This document shows positions 47,577-56,200 of a stretch of 64,000 nt of DNA, one piece after another. Numbering within the stretch: position 1 is the first letter of the stretch; each line of letters opens with the position of its first letter. Position numbers and translations under genes: made by a program. The notes beneath the pieces are model-generated. The model did no database searches. It was given only the letters and a program-made list of their open reading frames with translations, and was not told the DNA's origin. The stretch comes from Rhodospirillaceae bacterium (GTDB lineage Bacteria; Pseudomonadota; Alphaproteobacteria; Rhodospirillales; JABHCV01): contig JABJHA010000004.1 in NCBI GenBank assembly GCA_018662005.1, forward strand, positions 124,001 through 188,000, written 5' to 3'.

Positions 47577-47763
47577 GAGGAAAAAACCATCGACAAGGTT
47601 GCGTCGTTTGACTGTGCACCATATATAACGCCCGGAAGCCGCTTTGTTCCGTTTATCGGGACAGGCATTTCCAGGAACAGTTTTGACAAGGGGATTTCCC
47701 GCCCGCAAGCGCCCTGATGGGGCTTACCCGAGGAAATCTGCCGTAAAGCAAGAAGGATAGAAC
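47577..47763 (+). promoter_or_regulatory. grpE-dnaK intergenic: promoter candidate and 5' leader hairpin
   Basis: TTGCGT (47599-47604) and TATATA (47622-47627) are 17 bases apart, a sigma-70-like promoter for dnaK. Downstream GATTTCC (47693-47699) pairs with GGAAATC (47732-47738), enclosing a smaller stem (AAGC-CCC...GGG-GCTT). The AAGGA ribosome site (47752-47756) stays outside the hairpin. No CIRCE is visible. Confidence 0.5.
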
Positions 47764-49743
47764 ATGAGCAAGGTTATCGGAATCGACCTTGGCACCACCA
47801 ATTCCTGTATCGCCCTGATGGACGGTAAGGAAGCCAAGGTCATTGAAAACGCCGAGGGCGTTCGCACAACACCGTCAATTGTCGGCTTTACCGAGGGCGG
47901 CGAGCGGCTTGTCGGACAACCAGCCAAGCGCCAGGCGGTGACAAACCCCGAAAACACCCTGTTCGCGATCAAGCGTCTGATCGGTCGCCGTTTCGACGAC
48001 CCCTTAACCGAAAAGGACAAGGGCCTTGTTTCCTATTCAATCGTTTCTGGCGACAGTGGCGATGCATGGGTTGAAGCCGGTGGCAAAAAATACAGCCCGT
48101 CCCAGGTCAGCGCCTTCATCCTGCAAAAGATGAAAGAAACAGCGGAAAGTTTCCTTGGCGAGGACGTTACCCAAGCGGTGATTACGGTCCCCGCCTATTT
48201 TAATGATTCCCAGCGCCAGGCAACCAAGGACGCAGGCAAGATCGCCGGTCTTGAAGTGCTGCGTATTATCAACGAACCTACCGCGGCGGCGCTTGCTTAT
48301 GGGTTGGACAAGAAAGAAACCGGCACCATTGTCGTTTATGATCTTGGCGGTGGCACCTTCGATGTTTCGGCCCTGGAAATCGGCGACGGCGTGTTCGAGG
48401 TCAAGTCAACCAACGGCGACACCTTCCTGGGTGGTGAAGATTTTGACGCCCGCATCGTCGAATATCTTGCTGACGAGTTCAAAAAAGACAGTGGCATCGA
48501 CCTGCGCGAAGACAAGCTGGCCCTGCAACGCCTGAAAGAAGAAGGCGAGAAGGCCAAGATCGAACTGTCCAGCGCCATGCAGACGGAAATCAACCTGCCG
48601 TTCATCACCGCAGACGCTTCGGGACCGAAGCATCTGAACATCAAGCTGACCCGCGCCAAGCTGGAAGCCCTGGTTGATGATTTGATCGTCCGCACCATCG
48701 AGCCCTGCAAGAAGGCATTGAAAGACGCCGGTTTGACGGCTGGCGATATCGACGAGGTGATTCTTGTTGGCGGCATGACCCGTATGCCCAAGGTCATTGA
48801 GATGGTGAAAGAATTCTTCGGTCGCGAACCCCACAAGGGCGTCAATCCCGATGAAGTCGTCGCCATAGGTGCTGCCATTCAGGGCGGTGTTCTGCAAGGC
48901 GATGTCAAGGACGTGCTGCTGCTCGACGTGACGCCGCTGTCTTTGGGTATCGAAACCCTGGGCGGGGTGTTTACCCGCCTGATTGATCGCAACACGACAA
49001 TCCCGACCCGAAAAAGTCAGGTCTTCTCGACCGCCGAAGACAGTCAGACCGCGGTCACCATCCGGGTCTTCCAGGGCGAGCGTGAAATGGCTGCCGATAA
49101 TAAAATACTGGGCCAGTTTGATCTGGTTGGTATTCCACCTTCGGCACGTGGCATCCCGCAAATCGAAGTGACCTTCGACATCGACGCCAACGGCATTGTC
49201 AATGTCTCGGCAAAAGACAAGGCCACGGGCAAGGAACAGCAGATCAAGATTCAGGCCTCCGGCGGACTGACCGACGATGATATCGAAGGCATGGTCAAGG
49301 ACGCCGAATCCCATGCTGATGAAGATAAAAAACGCCGCGATGTTGTTGACGCCCGTAACCACGCCGATGGCCTTGTTCATTCAACCGAGAAGAATTTGAA
49401 AGAATACGGCGACAAAATCGACGAAGCCGACAAGACGGCCATTGAAGCGGGCATTCAGGAGCTTAAAGACCTGCTCGCCAGCGAAGATCCGGACGCCGAA
49501 GCAATCAAGGCGAAGACCGACACCTTAAGCGAACAGGCGATGAAACTTGGCGAGGCCATGTACAAGGAAAGCCAGGCCGAAGCCGAAGCCGCGGGTGGTG
49601 AAGGCACTTCGGGCGACGAGGCATCTGCAGGTGAAGGTTCTGATGACGCCGATGTCGTTGACGCCGAATTCGAGGAAGTCGATTCCGAGGCTGACGCCAG
49701 CAAAGAAAAGTCTGAAGACGAAGAAGATAAAAAGGACGGCTAA
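47764..49743 (+). CDS. dnaK: Chaperone DnaK (Hsp70)
   Basis: ATP-driven Hsp70 chaperone. The 659-residue length is slightly longer than in E. coli (638), from a C-terminal acidic tail ([18 protein letters not shown]). The N-terminal ATPase motif [11 protein letters not shown], the linker region [19 protein letters not shown] and the peptide-binding domain are all present. A strong AAGGA lies before its ATG. A hairpin of about 10 bp follows the stop before dnaJ. Confidence 0.98.
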   Translation: MSKVIGIDLGTTNSCIALMDGKEAKVIENAEGVRTTPSIVGFTEGGERLVGQPAKRQAVTNPENTLFAIKRLIGRRFDDPLTEKDKGLVSYSIVSGDSGDAWVEAGGKKYSPSQVSAFILQKMKETAESFLGEDVTQAVITVPAYFNDSQRQATKDAGKIAGLEVLRIINEPTAAALAYGLDKKETGTIVVYDLGGGTFDVSALEIGDGVFEVKSTNGDTFLGGEDFDARIVEYLADEFKKDSGIDLREDKLALQRLKEEGEKAKIELSSAMQTEINLPFITADASGPKHLNIKLTRAKLEALVDDLIVRTIEPCKKALKDAGLTAGDIDEVILVGGMTRMPKVIEMVKEFFGREPHKGVNPDEVVAIGAAIQGGVLQGDVKDVLLLDVTPLSLGIETLGGVFTRLIDRNTTIPTRKSQVFSTAEDSQTAVTIRVFQGEREMAADNKILGQFDLVGIPPSARGIPQIEVTFDIDANGIVNVSAKDKATGKEQQIKIQASGGLTDDDIEGMVKDAESHADEDKKRRDVVDARNHADGLVHSTEKNLKEYGDKIDEADKTAIEAGIQELKDLLASEDPDAEAIKAKTDTLSEQAMKLGEAMYKESQAEAEAAGGEGTSGDEASAGEGSDDADVVDAEFEEVDSEADASKEKSEDEEDKKDG

Positions 49744-49770
49744 AACCCGTTCGCAGAAATTGAAAACAAG

Positions 49771-49805
49771 CCACCCCGGCGGGTCTTACTGATCTGCCGG
49801 GGCGG
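49771..49805 (+). terminator. dnaK-dnaJ intergenic hairpin
   Basis: CCACCCCGGC (49771-49780) and GCCGGGGCGG (49796-49805) form a 10-base stem with one mismatch and a 15-base loop. There is no T run after it, so it may attenuate, protect the dnaK mRNA 3' end or reduce dnaJ expression, rather than fully terminate. Confidence 0.45.
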
Positions 49806-49825
49806 TTGCGCATTAAGGTTCTAAC

Positions 49826-50956
49826 ATGTCCAAGGAAGATTTCTACACGCTCCTGGGGGTATCGCGGGACGCGGATACGGATGAAATCAAGAAGGCTTAT
49901 CGCAAGCTGGCCATGAAATATCATCCGGACCGTAATCCGGGGGACGAGGAAGCTGAACGCAAGTTCAAGGAAGTCAACGAGGCCTATGAGGTCTTGAAGG
50001 ACGAGGAAAAACGCGCCGCTTTTGATCGTTTCGGCCATGCAGCTTTCGAGCAAGGCGGTCCCGGTGGCGGTGGCGGTGCCGGATTTGGCGGTTTCGCCGA
50101 TATCTTCGATGAAATGTTTGGCGACTTTGGCGGCGGCGGCGGCGGCGGCCCCAGGGGTGGTGGCGGTCGCGGTTCTGACCTGCGCTACAACATGGAAATT
50201 ACCCTCGAAGAAGCCTTTGAAGGCAAGAAGAGCAACATCCGGGTGCCCACATCGGTGGTCTGCGATAGCTGCACCGGTTCGGGCGCTGCCGGTGGTGCTG
50301 CGCCGGTTTCTTGCTCGACGTGCGGCGGCCATGGCCGGGTTCGCACCCAGCAGGGGTTCTTTACGGTTGAGCGGACCTGCCCGTCCTGTCAGGGCACCGG
50401 TCAGGTTATTAAAGAACCCTGCACGTCGTGTGGCGGGCAGGGCCGCACTCATAAGGAAAAAAACCTGTCGGTCACCATTCCGGCCGGGGTCGAGGACGGC
50501 ACCCGCATTCGCCTTGGTGATGAGGGTGAGGCCGGTTTGCGCGGCGCTCCTGCCGGTGACCTGTATATTTTTCTATCCGTCAGTCCACACCGCATGTTCA
50601 GGCGCGATGGCGCTAACATTCATTGCCGGGCGCCGATCCCCATGACCACGGCGGCCCTGGGTGGCTCCATCGAAGTGCCGACGGTTGAGGGCAAGTTGAC
50701 CCGCATTTCCATTCCCGCTGGCGCCCAGTCAGGACAGCAGTTTCGCCTGAAGGGCAAGGGGATGCATATCCTGCGCTCCAACGCGCGCGGCGACATGTTC
50801 GTACAGGTCGCCGTTGAGACGCCTGTCTCGCTTAACCCTAAGCAAAAAGAACTGCTCAAGGAGTTTGAAGAAGAGAGCGACCACCAGCAACACAGCCCTG
50901 AATCCCACGGTTTCTTTGACAAGGTCAAAGAACTTTGGGAGGATTTGAAAGAATAG
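49826..50956 (+). CDS. dnaJ: Chaperone DnaJ (Hsp40)
   Basis: Co-chaperone that stimulates DnaK ATPase and delivers substrates. The 376-residue protein has the J domain with HPD at residues 33-35, a Gly/Phe-rich region (about 75-115), a zinc-finger domain with four CxxCxGxG-type repeats ([32 protein letters not shown]) and a C-terminal substrate domain. An AAGG lies before its ATG. It is the last gene of the hrcA-grpE-dnaK-dnaJ series. Confidence 0.98.
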   Translation: MSKEDFYTLLGVSRDADTDEIKKAYRKLAMKYHPDRNPGDEEAERKFKEVNEAYEVLKDEEKRAAFDRFGHAAFEQGGPGGGGGAGFGGFADIFDEMFGDFGGGGGGGPRGGGGRGSDLRYNMEITLEEAFEGKKSNIRVPTSVVCDSCTGSGAAGGAAPVSCSTCGGHGRVRTQQGFFTVERTCPSCQGTGQVIKEPCTSCGGQGRTHKEKNLSVTIPAGVEDGTRIRLGDEGEAGLRGAPAGDLYIFLSVSPHRMFRRDGANIHCRAPIPMTTAALGGSIEVPTVEGKLTRISIPAGAQSGQQFRLKGKGMHILRSNARGDMFVQVAVETPVSLNPKQKELLKEFEEESDHQQHSPESHGFFDKVKELWEDLKE

Positions 50957-51263
50957 GGAGTCTTTGGTGTTGCCCCTCAGGCACCGGGGTTAAGGATCAA
51001 GCCCCTCAGTCGCCGGGCGCTCAATCCGTTCGCTTGGCTGGGCCTCTGGAAGTCAAGTTTCAAATGGCAACAGGAGCTTTATCCTTAAAAAACCGGGCTC
51101 ACACACTTTTTCTTCAAGCCCGCGACCGCGGGCCGCCGCTTATGCGGCGAGCCAAGGGTTCGGAGAACCCGCCCGGCATCTGAGGGGCTTGAACTCTTAA
51201 AGAGCACACCTTCTCGTTTCGTGTTATATGATTTTGGCAAAGTTTTCTAAGGGGAGCGCGGTT
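50957..51263. repeat. MITE-like element region, copy B, between dnaJ and dapB
   Basis: A 307-base gap without a gene. The main element spans 51001-51188 with GCCCCTCAG at the left and TGAGGGGC at 51181-51188. Its CTTGGCTGGGCCTCTGGAAGTC (51033-51054) is the reverse of copy A's block with 21 of 22 matches, so it is inverted relative to A. An extra GCCCCTCAGG end lies at 50972. Internal stems include CCCGC/GCGGG (51119-51132), GCCGC/GCGGC (51133-51146) and GGTTC/GAACC (51157-51169). A ribosome site GGGGAG precedes the dapB ATG. Confidence 0.75.
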
Positions 51264-52061
51264 ATGAAAGTCGGAATCGTTGGATGTGCTGGCCGCATGG
51301 GCCGGATGTTGGTGGCCGAAACGCTGGCCACGGACGGCTGCGCCTTAATCGGCGGCACGGAACATGCCGAAAGCCCGTTTCTGGGCTCGGATCTGGCGGC
51401 CCTGGCCGGTATCGATAATGCCGGTCTGGTTGTTGGCAGCGATACCAACGCGCTTTTTGCCGAAGCCGATGTGGTCATTGATTTCACCTTGCCGCAAGCA
51501 ACCATCGACCACGCCGACGCGGCGGTCAAAAGCGGTACGGCGCTGGTTCTGGGCACCACCGGGCTTGGCGTCGCCGAACAGATGGCCATTGAGAAAGCAG
51601 CCGAAAGCGTTACCGTTATTCAGGCCGCCAATTATTCCGTCGGTGTCAACCTGCTGATGGCGCTGACAACGCAAGTGTCCGGGCTTCTGGATAACGACTA
51701 CGATATTGAAATCGTTGAAATGCACCATCGCCACAAAGTTGACGCCCCCTCGGGCACGGCCCTGGCTTTAGGTCAGGCGGCGGCGGATGGTCGCGGCGTC
51801 GATTTGCAAAGTGTGTCCGAACGGGTCCGCGATGGTCATACCGGCGAGCGGACTGCGGGCGACATAGGCTTTGCCACCTTGCGCGGCGGTGATGTAGTCG
51901 GCGAACATTCGGTTGTTTTTGCCGCCGAAGGGGAACGCATTGAGCTGACTCACAAGGCTTCAAGCCGAACCTTGTTTGCGCGTGGCGCTGTGCGTTCTGC
52001 ACTGTGGTGCGAGGGCAAGCCTGCCGGCCTGTATTCCATGGCCGACGTGCTCGGCCTTTAA
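51264..52061 (+). CDS. dapB: 4-hydroxy-tetrahydrodipicolinate reductase
   Basis: Reduces HTPA to tetrahydrodipicolinate in the lysine and meso-diaminopimelate pathway, thus feeding peptidoglycan synthesis. The 265-residue enzyme has the N-terminal nucleotide-binding GCAGRMGRM at residues 7-15 and the active-site HHRHKVDAPSGTAL. ATG at 51264 follows GGGGAG. It overlaps the convergent DUF2244 gene by 4 bases. Confidence 0.97.
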   Translation: MKVGIVGCAGRMGRMLVAETLATDGCALIGGTEHAESPFLGSDLAALAGIDNAGLVVGSDTNALFAEADVVIDFTLPQATIDHADAAVKSGTALVLGTTGLGVAEQMAIEKAAESVTVIQAANYSVGVNLLMALTTQVSGLLDNDYDIEIVEMHHRHKVDAPSGTALALGQAAADGRGVDLQSVSERVRDGHTGERTAGDIGFATLRGGDVVGEHSVVFAAEGERIELTHKASSRTLFARGAVRSALWCEGKPAGLYSMADVLGL

Positions 52062-52546
52062 GGATCTTTTGGCGCGCCCTCTTTTAAGGAAGCCAGCGCC
52101 TCGTTCAACTGCCGGGCAATCACATCACAGTCATTGGCGGTCAGCAATGAGCCGACGATCATACGCTCACCGTGGGATGAGATTTCGATATGGCCGTAAC
52201 GGCGGTCGGTTGAGTCGGAAATGACACGCACCCAGTAGGGGTCGAACGATTTTTCGGCATGGAAACGACCGGGCCCTTTCACGTGCAGGGTGTTGGCCTT
52301 CAGGGTTATGGTTTCGATGCGGTTGCCGGTTTTGATGAACATTCTGATGATGCCCAGGATCAGAATAAACTCGGCCCCGTAAAAAACCGATAGGGGCCAA
52401 ACGCCGAAGTAAGCCGCGCCGCCGCCGATTACGGACCAGAAAAAACCAAGCACCAGCAGCACGATAAAACCGGCCCCGGGTTTGGCGCTGCGCTGGGGTT
52501 TTAGGGTGGCTTGAAACAAAATATCGTCTGTTGGCGCATCATCCAT
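52058..52546 (-). CDS. DUF2244 membrane protein
   Basis: A 162-residue protein with two adjacent N-terminal membrane helices (FIVLLVLGFFWSVIGGGAAY and SVFYGAEFILILGIIRMF) and a C-terminal domain (ETITLKANTLHVKGPGRF, PYWVRVISDS). DUF2244 proteins are small alphaproteobacterial membrane proteins of unknown function. It overlaps dapB's end and is divergent from nth by 55 bases. Confidence 0.85.
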   Translation of the reverse strand: MDDAPTDDILFQATLKPQRSAKPGAGFIVLLVLGFFWSVIGGGAAYFGVWPLSVFYGAEFILILGIIRMFIKTGNRIETITLKANTLHVKGPGRFHAEKSFDPYWVRVISDSTDRRYGHIEISSHGERMIVGSLLTANDCDVIARQLNEALASLKEGAPKDP

Positions 52547-52601
52547 GTTTTTAAAATAAACTTTTCAGTCTTGCCATTGCCACGTTAAATTCAAAACCGC
52601 C

Positions 52602-53237
52602 ATGAAAAAAACTGACATCGAAATATTTTACCAGACCCTGTCCGATGACAACCCGGATCCCAGGGGCGAGCTTGACTGGGTCAACACCTACACCTTGCTT
52701 GTCGCCGTCGTGCTATCGGCGCAGGCTACCGATGTCGGGGTTAACAAGGCGACGGGGCCGCTTTTCAAGAAAGTCAAAACACCCGCAGCCATGCTCAAGC
52801 TGGGCGAGGAAGGTTTGCGCGGCTATATCAAGTCCATTGGCCTGTTCAACACCAAGGCCAGGAATGTCATCAAACTGTCACAGATGCTGGTTGATGGTTA
52901 CGCAGGCAAGGTGCCCGAGGATCGCGGTGAGCTGGAAAAACTTCCGGGCGTTGGTCGTAAAACCGCCAGCGTCGTTATGAACATCGCCTTTGGCGCGCCG
53001 ACCATCGCTGTCGATACTCATATTTACCGGATTTCCAACCGCACCGGGCTGGCACCGGGCAAAAACGTACTGGCGGTAGAGGCGAAGCTGGAAAAAGTCA
53101 CCCCGGCCCACTGGAAACTGCACGCCCATCACTGGCTGATATTGCTCGGGCGTTATGTCTGTAAAGCGCGCAAGCCCGAATGCTACCGCTGCCTTGTCCG
53201 CGATGTCTGCGCCTTCAAGGGCAAGACGACGCTTTAA
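52602..53237 (+). CDS. nth: Endonuclease III (DNA glycosylase/AP lyase)
   Basis: Removes oxidised pyrimidines from DNA and nicks the resulting abasic site. The 211-residue protein has the helix-hairpin-helix LEKLPGVGRKTA with catalytic Lys 120 and Asp 138 (VDTH), and the C-terminal [4Fe-4S] motif C-x6-C-x2-C-x5-C at residues 187, 194, 197 and 203. It ends beside the copy C repeat, whose stem could act as a terminator. Confidence 0.97.
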   Translation: MKKTDIEIFYQTLSDDNPDPRGELDWVNTYTLLVAVVLSAQATDVGVNKATGPLFKKVKTPAAMLKLGEEGLRGYIKSIGLFNTKARNVIKLSQMLVDGYAGKVPEDRGELEKLPGVGRKTASVVMNIAFGAPTIAVDTHIYRISNRTGLAPGKNVLAVEAKLEKVTPAHWKLHAHHWLILLGRYVCKARKPECYRCLVRDVCAFKGKTTL

Positions 53238-53260
53238 TATTTCCCTGTCGCCATACCTGT

Positions 53261-53321
53261 CTTGGCTTCCAGAGACCCAAAAAGCCAAGCGAACGGAGCG
53301 AGCGCCCGGCGCATGAGGGGC
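53261..53321. repeat. MITE-like element, partial copy C, with hairpin
   Basis: A single element end between the convergent nth and lipoprotein genes. CTTCCAGAGACCCA through the CGCCCGGCGC-TGAGGGGC end resembles the right end of copies A and B. CTTGGCTT (53261-53268) and AAGCCAAG (53282-53289) form a perfect 8-base stem that may end the nth transcript. The left half is missing, so it is a solo end or decayed copy. Confidence 0.7.
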
Positions 53322-53334
53322 AAAAAGTAATGCT

Positions 53335-53793
53335 TTAGCGCGCTAAAGCCTCAAGCAGGCATTCGGCACCCGACACTTCCTCGATGCTGTGGCCGCGGGC
53401 TTCTACGTGGCTGACCCGGTAGGTGTCTTCACCCAGATATAAAAAGACGTCGAGCAGGCAGCCGGATTTTCTGTATTGCCAGATTTCCGCCGGTGGATCA
53501 CGGCGTTTGAAGTCGGGGTTACCCAGCATTTGCTGGATGGCTGTCGCGGCAAGACCAACCAGCCGTTCCGGTCCTGGGGCGTCCGGGCCTTCCAAACCAT
53601 CGCGCATGGCCCGTTCCGGCGGCTGCATGGTGACTCGTGGTAAACTGGCGAGATCATCGACGGGGTGGGTGGTGTTGGTGGGTGCATCCGTTTGTGGGGT
53701 TTGCGATGTTTCGGTTGTTTCAGGGCCTGCGCAGGCGACCAGAACGAAGACCAGAAACAAGGCCGGGATTTTAAAGAGAGCAGACACGTTCAC
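53335..53793 (-). CDS. Putative lipoprotein of unknown function
   Basis: A 152-residue protein with a lipoprotein signal (FLVFVLVAC, cysteine 21), a Thr/Gln/Pro-rich linker up to about residue 50 and a C-terminal globular part containing two cysteines (KSGCLLDVFLYLGED and SGAECLLEAL). No family recognised. It overlaps the bactofilin gene start by 4 bases, indicating a shared mRNA with bactofilin and EI24 genes. Confidence 0.75.
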   Translation of the reverse strand: MNVSALFKIPALFLVFVLVACAGPETTETSQTPQTDAPTNTTHPVDDLASLPRVTMQPPERAMRDGLEGPDAPGPERLVGLAATAIQQMLGNPDFKRRDPPAEIWQYRKSGCLLDVFLYLGEDTYRVSHVEARGHSIEEVSGAECLLEALAR

Positions 53794-54374
53794 GCCGGAT
53801 CAGTATCCGTGTCATCTTTTTCAGGTGTCACCTGGGCTGGTGCGTCAAGGGCATGCATGTCGCCGGAAACTTCGCCGCCGGCTTCAATAATGATGCTGCC
53901 GTAGTGGACCGAACCGCTTATTCTGCCGCCACTGCGCACGGTTAATTTGTTGCTGACAACCAATTCACCATCTACATGACCGCTGATGTCGGCATCTTCA
54001 ACCTCGGCGCTGCCCTTGAAAACGCCGCTTGGGGCAACTTCGATCAAACGCGCTCCGGCCAGACTGACCTCCACGTGGCCCTCGACCACCAGTCGTTCAC
54101 AGGCGGCGATTTCTCCGGACAGGCGGATGTCGCGTCCGACCACCAGTCTTTTACTGTCGCTATCGCCGGCGCGGTGACGGTCAAGGCGGTTGGGCACCGA
54201 TGGAATATCAACGGGCCTTTTCTGACTGGCCGCACTGGCCCCGCCCGCGTTCAGGTTTGGCGCTTTGGTTGGTGGTTTGGACGGTGTGTGTGTTCCCTTG
54301 GAAGCGAACGGTTTGAGCGGCGGCGCGTCATCGCTGCTGTCGTTATCGTCGCTATCCTTATTTCGCCGGAACAT
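53790..54374 (-). CDS. Bactofilin (polymer-forming cytoskeletal protein)
   Basis: A 194-residue bactofilin with a disordered N-terminus rich in S, P and D, a beta-helix core (VVGRDIRLSGEIAACERLVV, LVVSNKLTVRSGGRISGSVH) and a disordered C-terminal tail. Bactofilins form filaments that scaffold wall synthesis, stalks or polar complexes, for example BacA in Caulobacter. It lies between the EI24-like gene and the lipoprotein gene. No peptidase partner (LmdC/M23) is beside it. Confidence 0.93.
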   Translation of the reverse strand: MFRRNKDSDDNDSSDDAPPLKPFASKGTHTPSKPPTKAPNLNAGGASAASQKRPVDIPSVPNRLDRHRAGDSDSKRLVVGRDIRLSGEIAACERLVVEGHVEVSLAGARLIEVAPSGVFKGSAEVEDADISGHVDGELVVSNKLTVRSGGRISGSVHYGSIIIEAGGEVSGDMHALDAPAQVTPEKDDTDTDPA

Positions 54375-54386
54375 GACATCTTCTCC

Positions 54387-55049
54387 TTAGGCGCGGTTGC
54401 GGAAGTCCTCGAACAGATGGACCATCATACCGGTGGCGATAATCGGCGCCAGTAAATTGACGACAGGCACCGTCAGCAAAAAGGCAATCAACGCTCCGGT
54501 CATGAACAATTTAAAGCCGTTACGCTTACGAAGCGCCGTCGCCTCGGCGGGGCCTAAGCGCCTGAGCGCCACCAGTTCAAAATATTCACGTCCCAAAAGA
54601 TAGCCGTTCACGCTGTAGAAAACAAAAGGGAAAAGTGGCCCGGCTAACAACAGCGGCAGCATCAAAATATTGAGCGCGAGCATAATCGCCAGGAATCTGA
54701 GGGTGGTCAGGACCGTATCGCCTAAGGCCTGGCCGTGGGCGGCCCCCAGACCGGGATAGTGACGGGCCTCTACGGCGCTTGCGATTTCTTCGAGAAAAAG
54801 ACCAATAACGGCGCTGATGGCGGCCGGGAACAAAAGCCAGGTCAAAACCCCGGTCGCCAGCCCGCCAAGCCAGTCGATAGCGGTTTCAAGCCAGCCGATG
54901 GAAAAAAGCGCGGTGTTGGCGAGCAGGAATCCAATGACCACCCACAGTAAAATGAAAACGCCCGCCGCCGCCGCCAAAGCGAACCAGATGACCCTGCGCG
55001 CCCTGGGGTCGGAAATTTGCTGCGCGGCCTTGATAAATGCACTGATCAC
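54387..55049 (-). CDS. EI24/CysZ-like membrane protein
   Basis: A 220-residue inner-membrane protein with about four hydrophobic stretches (VIWFALAAAAGVFILLW, FLAIMLALNILMLPLL, LIAFLLTVPVVNLLAP) and the EI24-domain signature YSVNGYLLGREYFELVALRR. The related CysZ is a sulfate transporter, but distant members have unknown roles. It precedes the bactofilin gene by 12 bases and is divergent from the PfkB kinase. Confidence 0.85.
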   Translation of the reverse strand: MISAFIKAAQQISDPRARRVIWFALAAAAGVFILLWVVIGFLLANTALFSIGWLETAIDWLGGLATGVLTWLLFPAAISAVIGLFLEEIASAVEARHYPGLGAAHGQALGDTVLTTLRFLAIMLALNILMLPLLLAGPLFPFVFYSVNGYLLGREYFELVALRRLGPAEATALRKRNGFKLFMTGALIAFLLTVPVVNLLAPIIATGMMVHLFEDFRNRA

Positions 55050-55116
55050 TTGGAATGTTGCCTCGTCTAAGTGTGTTTAACATTTACAGGATGTGTAGAC
55101 TTAAATACGCTCCTGC

Positions 55117-55161
55117 GGCAAGGGCTTTAACCCTTGCCCGTAAAGGCTTTGTCGCTATACT
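55117..55161 (+). promoter_or_regulatory. Candidate promoter and operator of the PfkB kinase gene
   Basis: TTGCCC (55134-55139) and TATACT (55156-55161) are 16 bases apart. GGCAAGGG (55117-55124) and CCCTTGCC (55131-55138) form a perfect inverted repeat around CTTTAA; the right arm overlaps the -35. A regulator could bind here, but none is known. The ATG of the kinase lies 45 bases further on. Confidence 0.5.
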
Positions 55162-55206
55162 GCGCCGCCTTATACCCAAAGCACCATCAAGTTTAAGGAA
55201 CATCCC

Positions 55207-56199
55207 ATGAGTGAGACCCGTTTTGACGTGGTCGGCATCGGCAACGCCATCGTTGACGTTCTGGCCCATGCCAATGACCAGTTCATTAATGAAAATAATC
55301 TGATCAAGGGGACCATGAGTCTGGTTGATGAGGAAACCGCCCAATCCGTATACGACAAAATGGGTCCGGGTATAGAGTGCTCCGGCGGCTCGGCGGCCAA
55401 TACCATTGCCGCAATGGCCTCGCTTGGCTCAAGGGGCGCTTTCATCGGCAAGGTCAGGGATGATCAACTGGGTACGGTTTTCCGCCACGACATAACGGCC
55501 CTTGGCATTACTTTTGAAACCGAAGCAGCCAGTGATGGGGCCTCGACCGCCCGCTGCATGATCCACGTCACCCCGGACGCCCAGCGGACCATGCAGACTT
55601 TCCTCGGTGCCTGCGTCAGTCTTGGTCCCGATGATATTGACGAAGGCATCATCAGCGCCGCCGCCGCAACCTATCTTGAGGGCTATCTGTGGGATCCGGA
55701 TCAGGCAAAGCAGGCCTTTCGCAAGGCGGCGACAGTCGCCGAACAGGCCGGTCGCCAAGTGGCGCTCAGTTTGTCCGACCCGTTTTGTGTCGATCGTCAC
55801 CGCGATGACTTTCTCGATCTGGTGAAGAACCACGTTAATGTGGTGTTCGCCAACGAAGAAGAAATCATGTCGCTTTATCAGGTTGAAAATTTTGATGAGG
55901 CCTTGCAAATGGTTCGCGCCGATTGTGATATCGCCGCTTTGACCCGCAGCGAAAAGGGCTCGGTTATTGTCCGTGGTGATGAGGTTCATATTGTTGACGC
56001 CGAACCGGTCGACCATGTTGTCGATACAACCGGCGCCGGCGATGCCTACGCGGCGGGTTTCCTGCATGGATTGACCACCGACAAACCCCTTGATGTGTGC
56101 GCCCGTTTGGGCGGCATCGCGGCGGCTGAAATCATCAGCCATGTGGGCGCCCGCCCGGATGTTTCCTTAAGTGATCTTGTTGAAAAGAAACTGAACTAA
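55207..56199 (+). CDS. PfkB family sugar/nucleoside kinase (adenosine kinase-like)
   Basis: A 330-residue ribokinase-family enzyme. It has the N-terminal [17 protein letters not shown], the [15 protein letters not shown] segment, and the C-terminal signature [16 protein letters not shown] with the catalytic aspartate near residue 278. Sequence and length resemble alphaproteobacterial adenosine kinases, with some relation to sugar kinases; the exact substrate is a guess. It is followed by typA only one base after its stop. Confidence 0.87.
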   Translation: MSETRFDVVGIGNAIVDVLAHANDQFINENNLIKGTMSLVDEETAQSVYDKMGPGIECSGGSAANTIAAMASLGSRGAFIGKVRDDQLGTVFRHDITALGITFETEAASDGASTARCMIHVTPDAQRTMQTFLGACVSLGPDDIDEGIISAAAATYLEGYLWDPDQAKQAFRKAATVAEQAGRQVALSLSDPFCVDRHRDDFLDLVKNHVNVVFANEEEIMSLYQVENFDEALQMVRADCDIAALTRSEKGSVIVRGDEVHIVDAEPVDHVVDTTGAGDAYAAGFLHGLTTDKPLDVCARLGGIAAAEIISHVGARPDVSLSDLVEKKLN

Positions 56200-56200
56200 A

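Noticed and set aside
48406-49380. 324-residue minus-strand frame over dnaK
   Set aside because: Antisense to DnaK's conserved coding sequence, no domain recognised.
49505-50452. 315-residue minus-strand frame over dnaK and dnaJ
   Set aside because: It is antisense to two certain genes; its low-complexity Ala/Arg composition is typical of shadow frames in GC-rich DNA.
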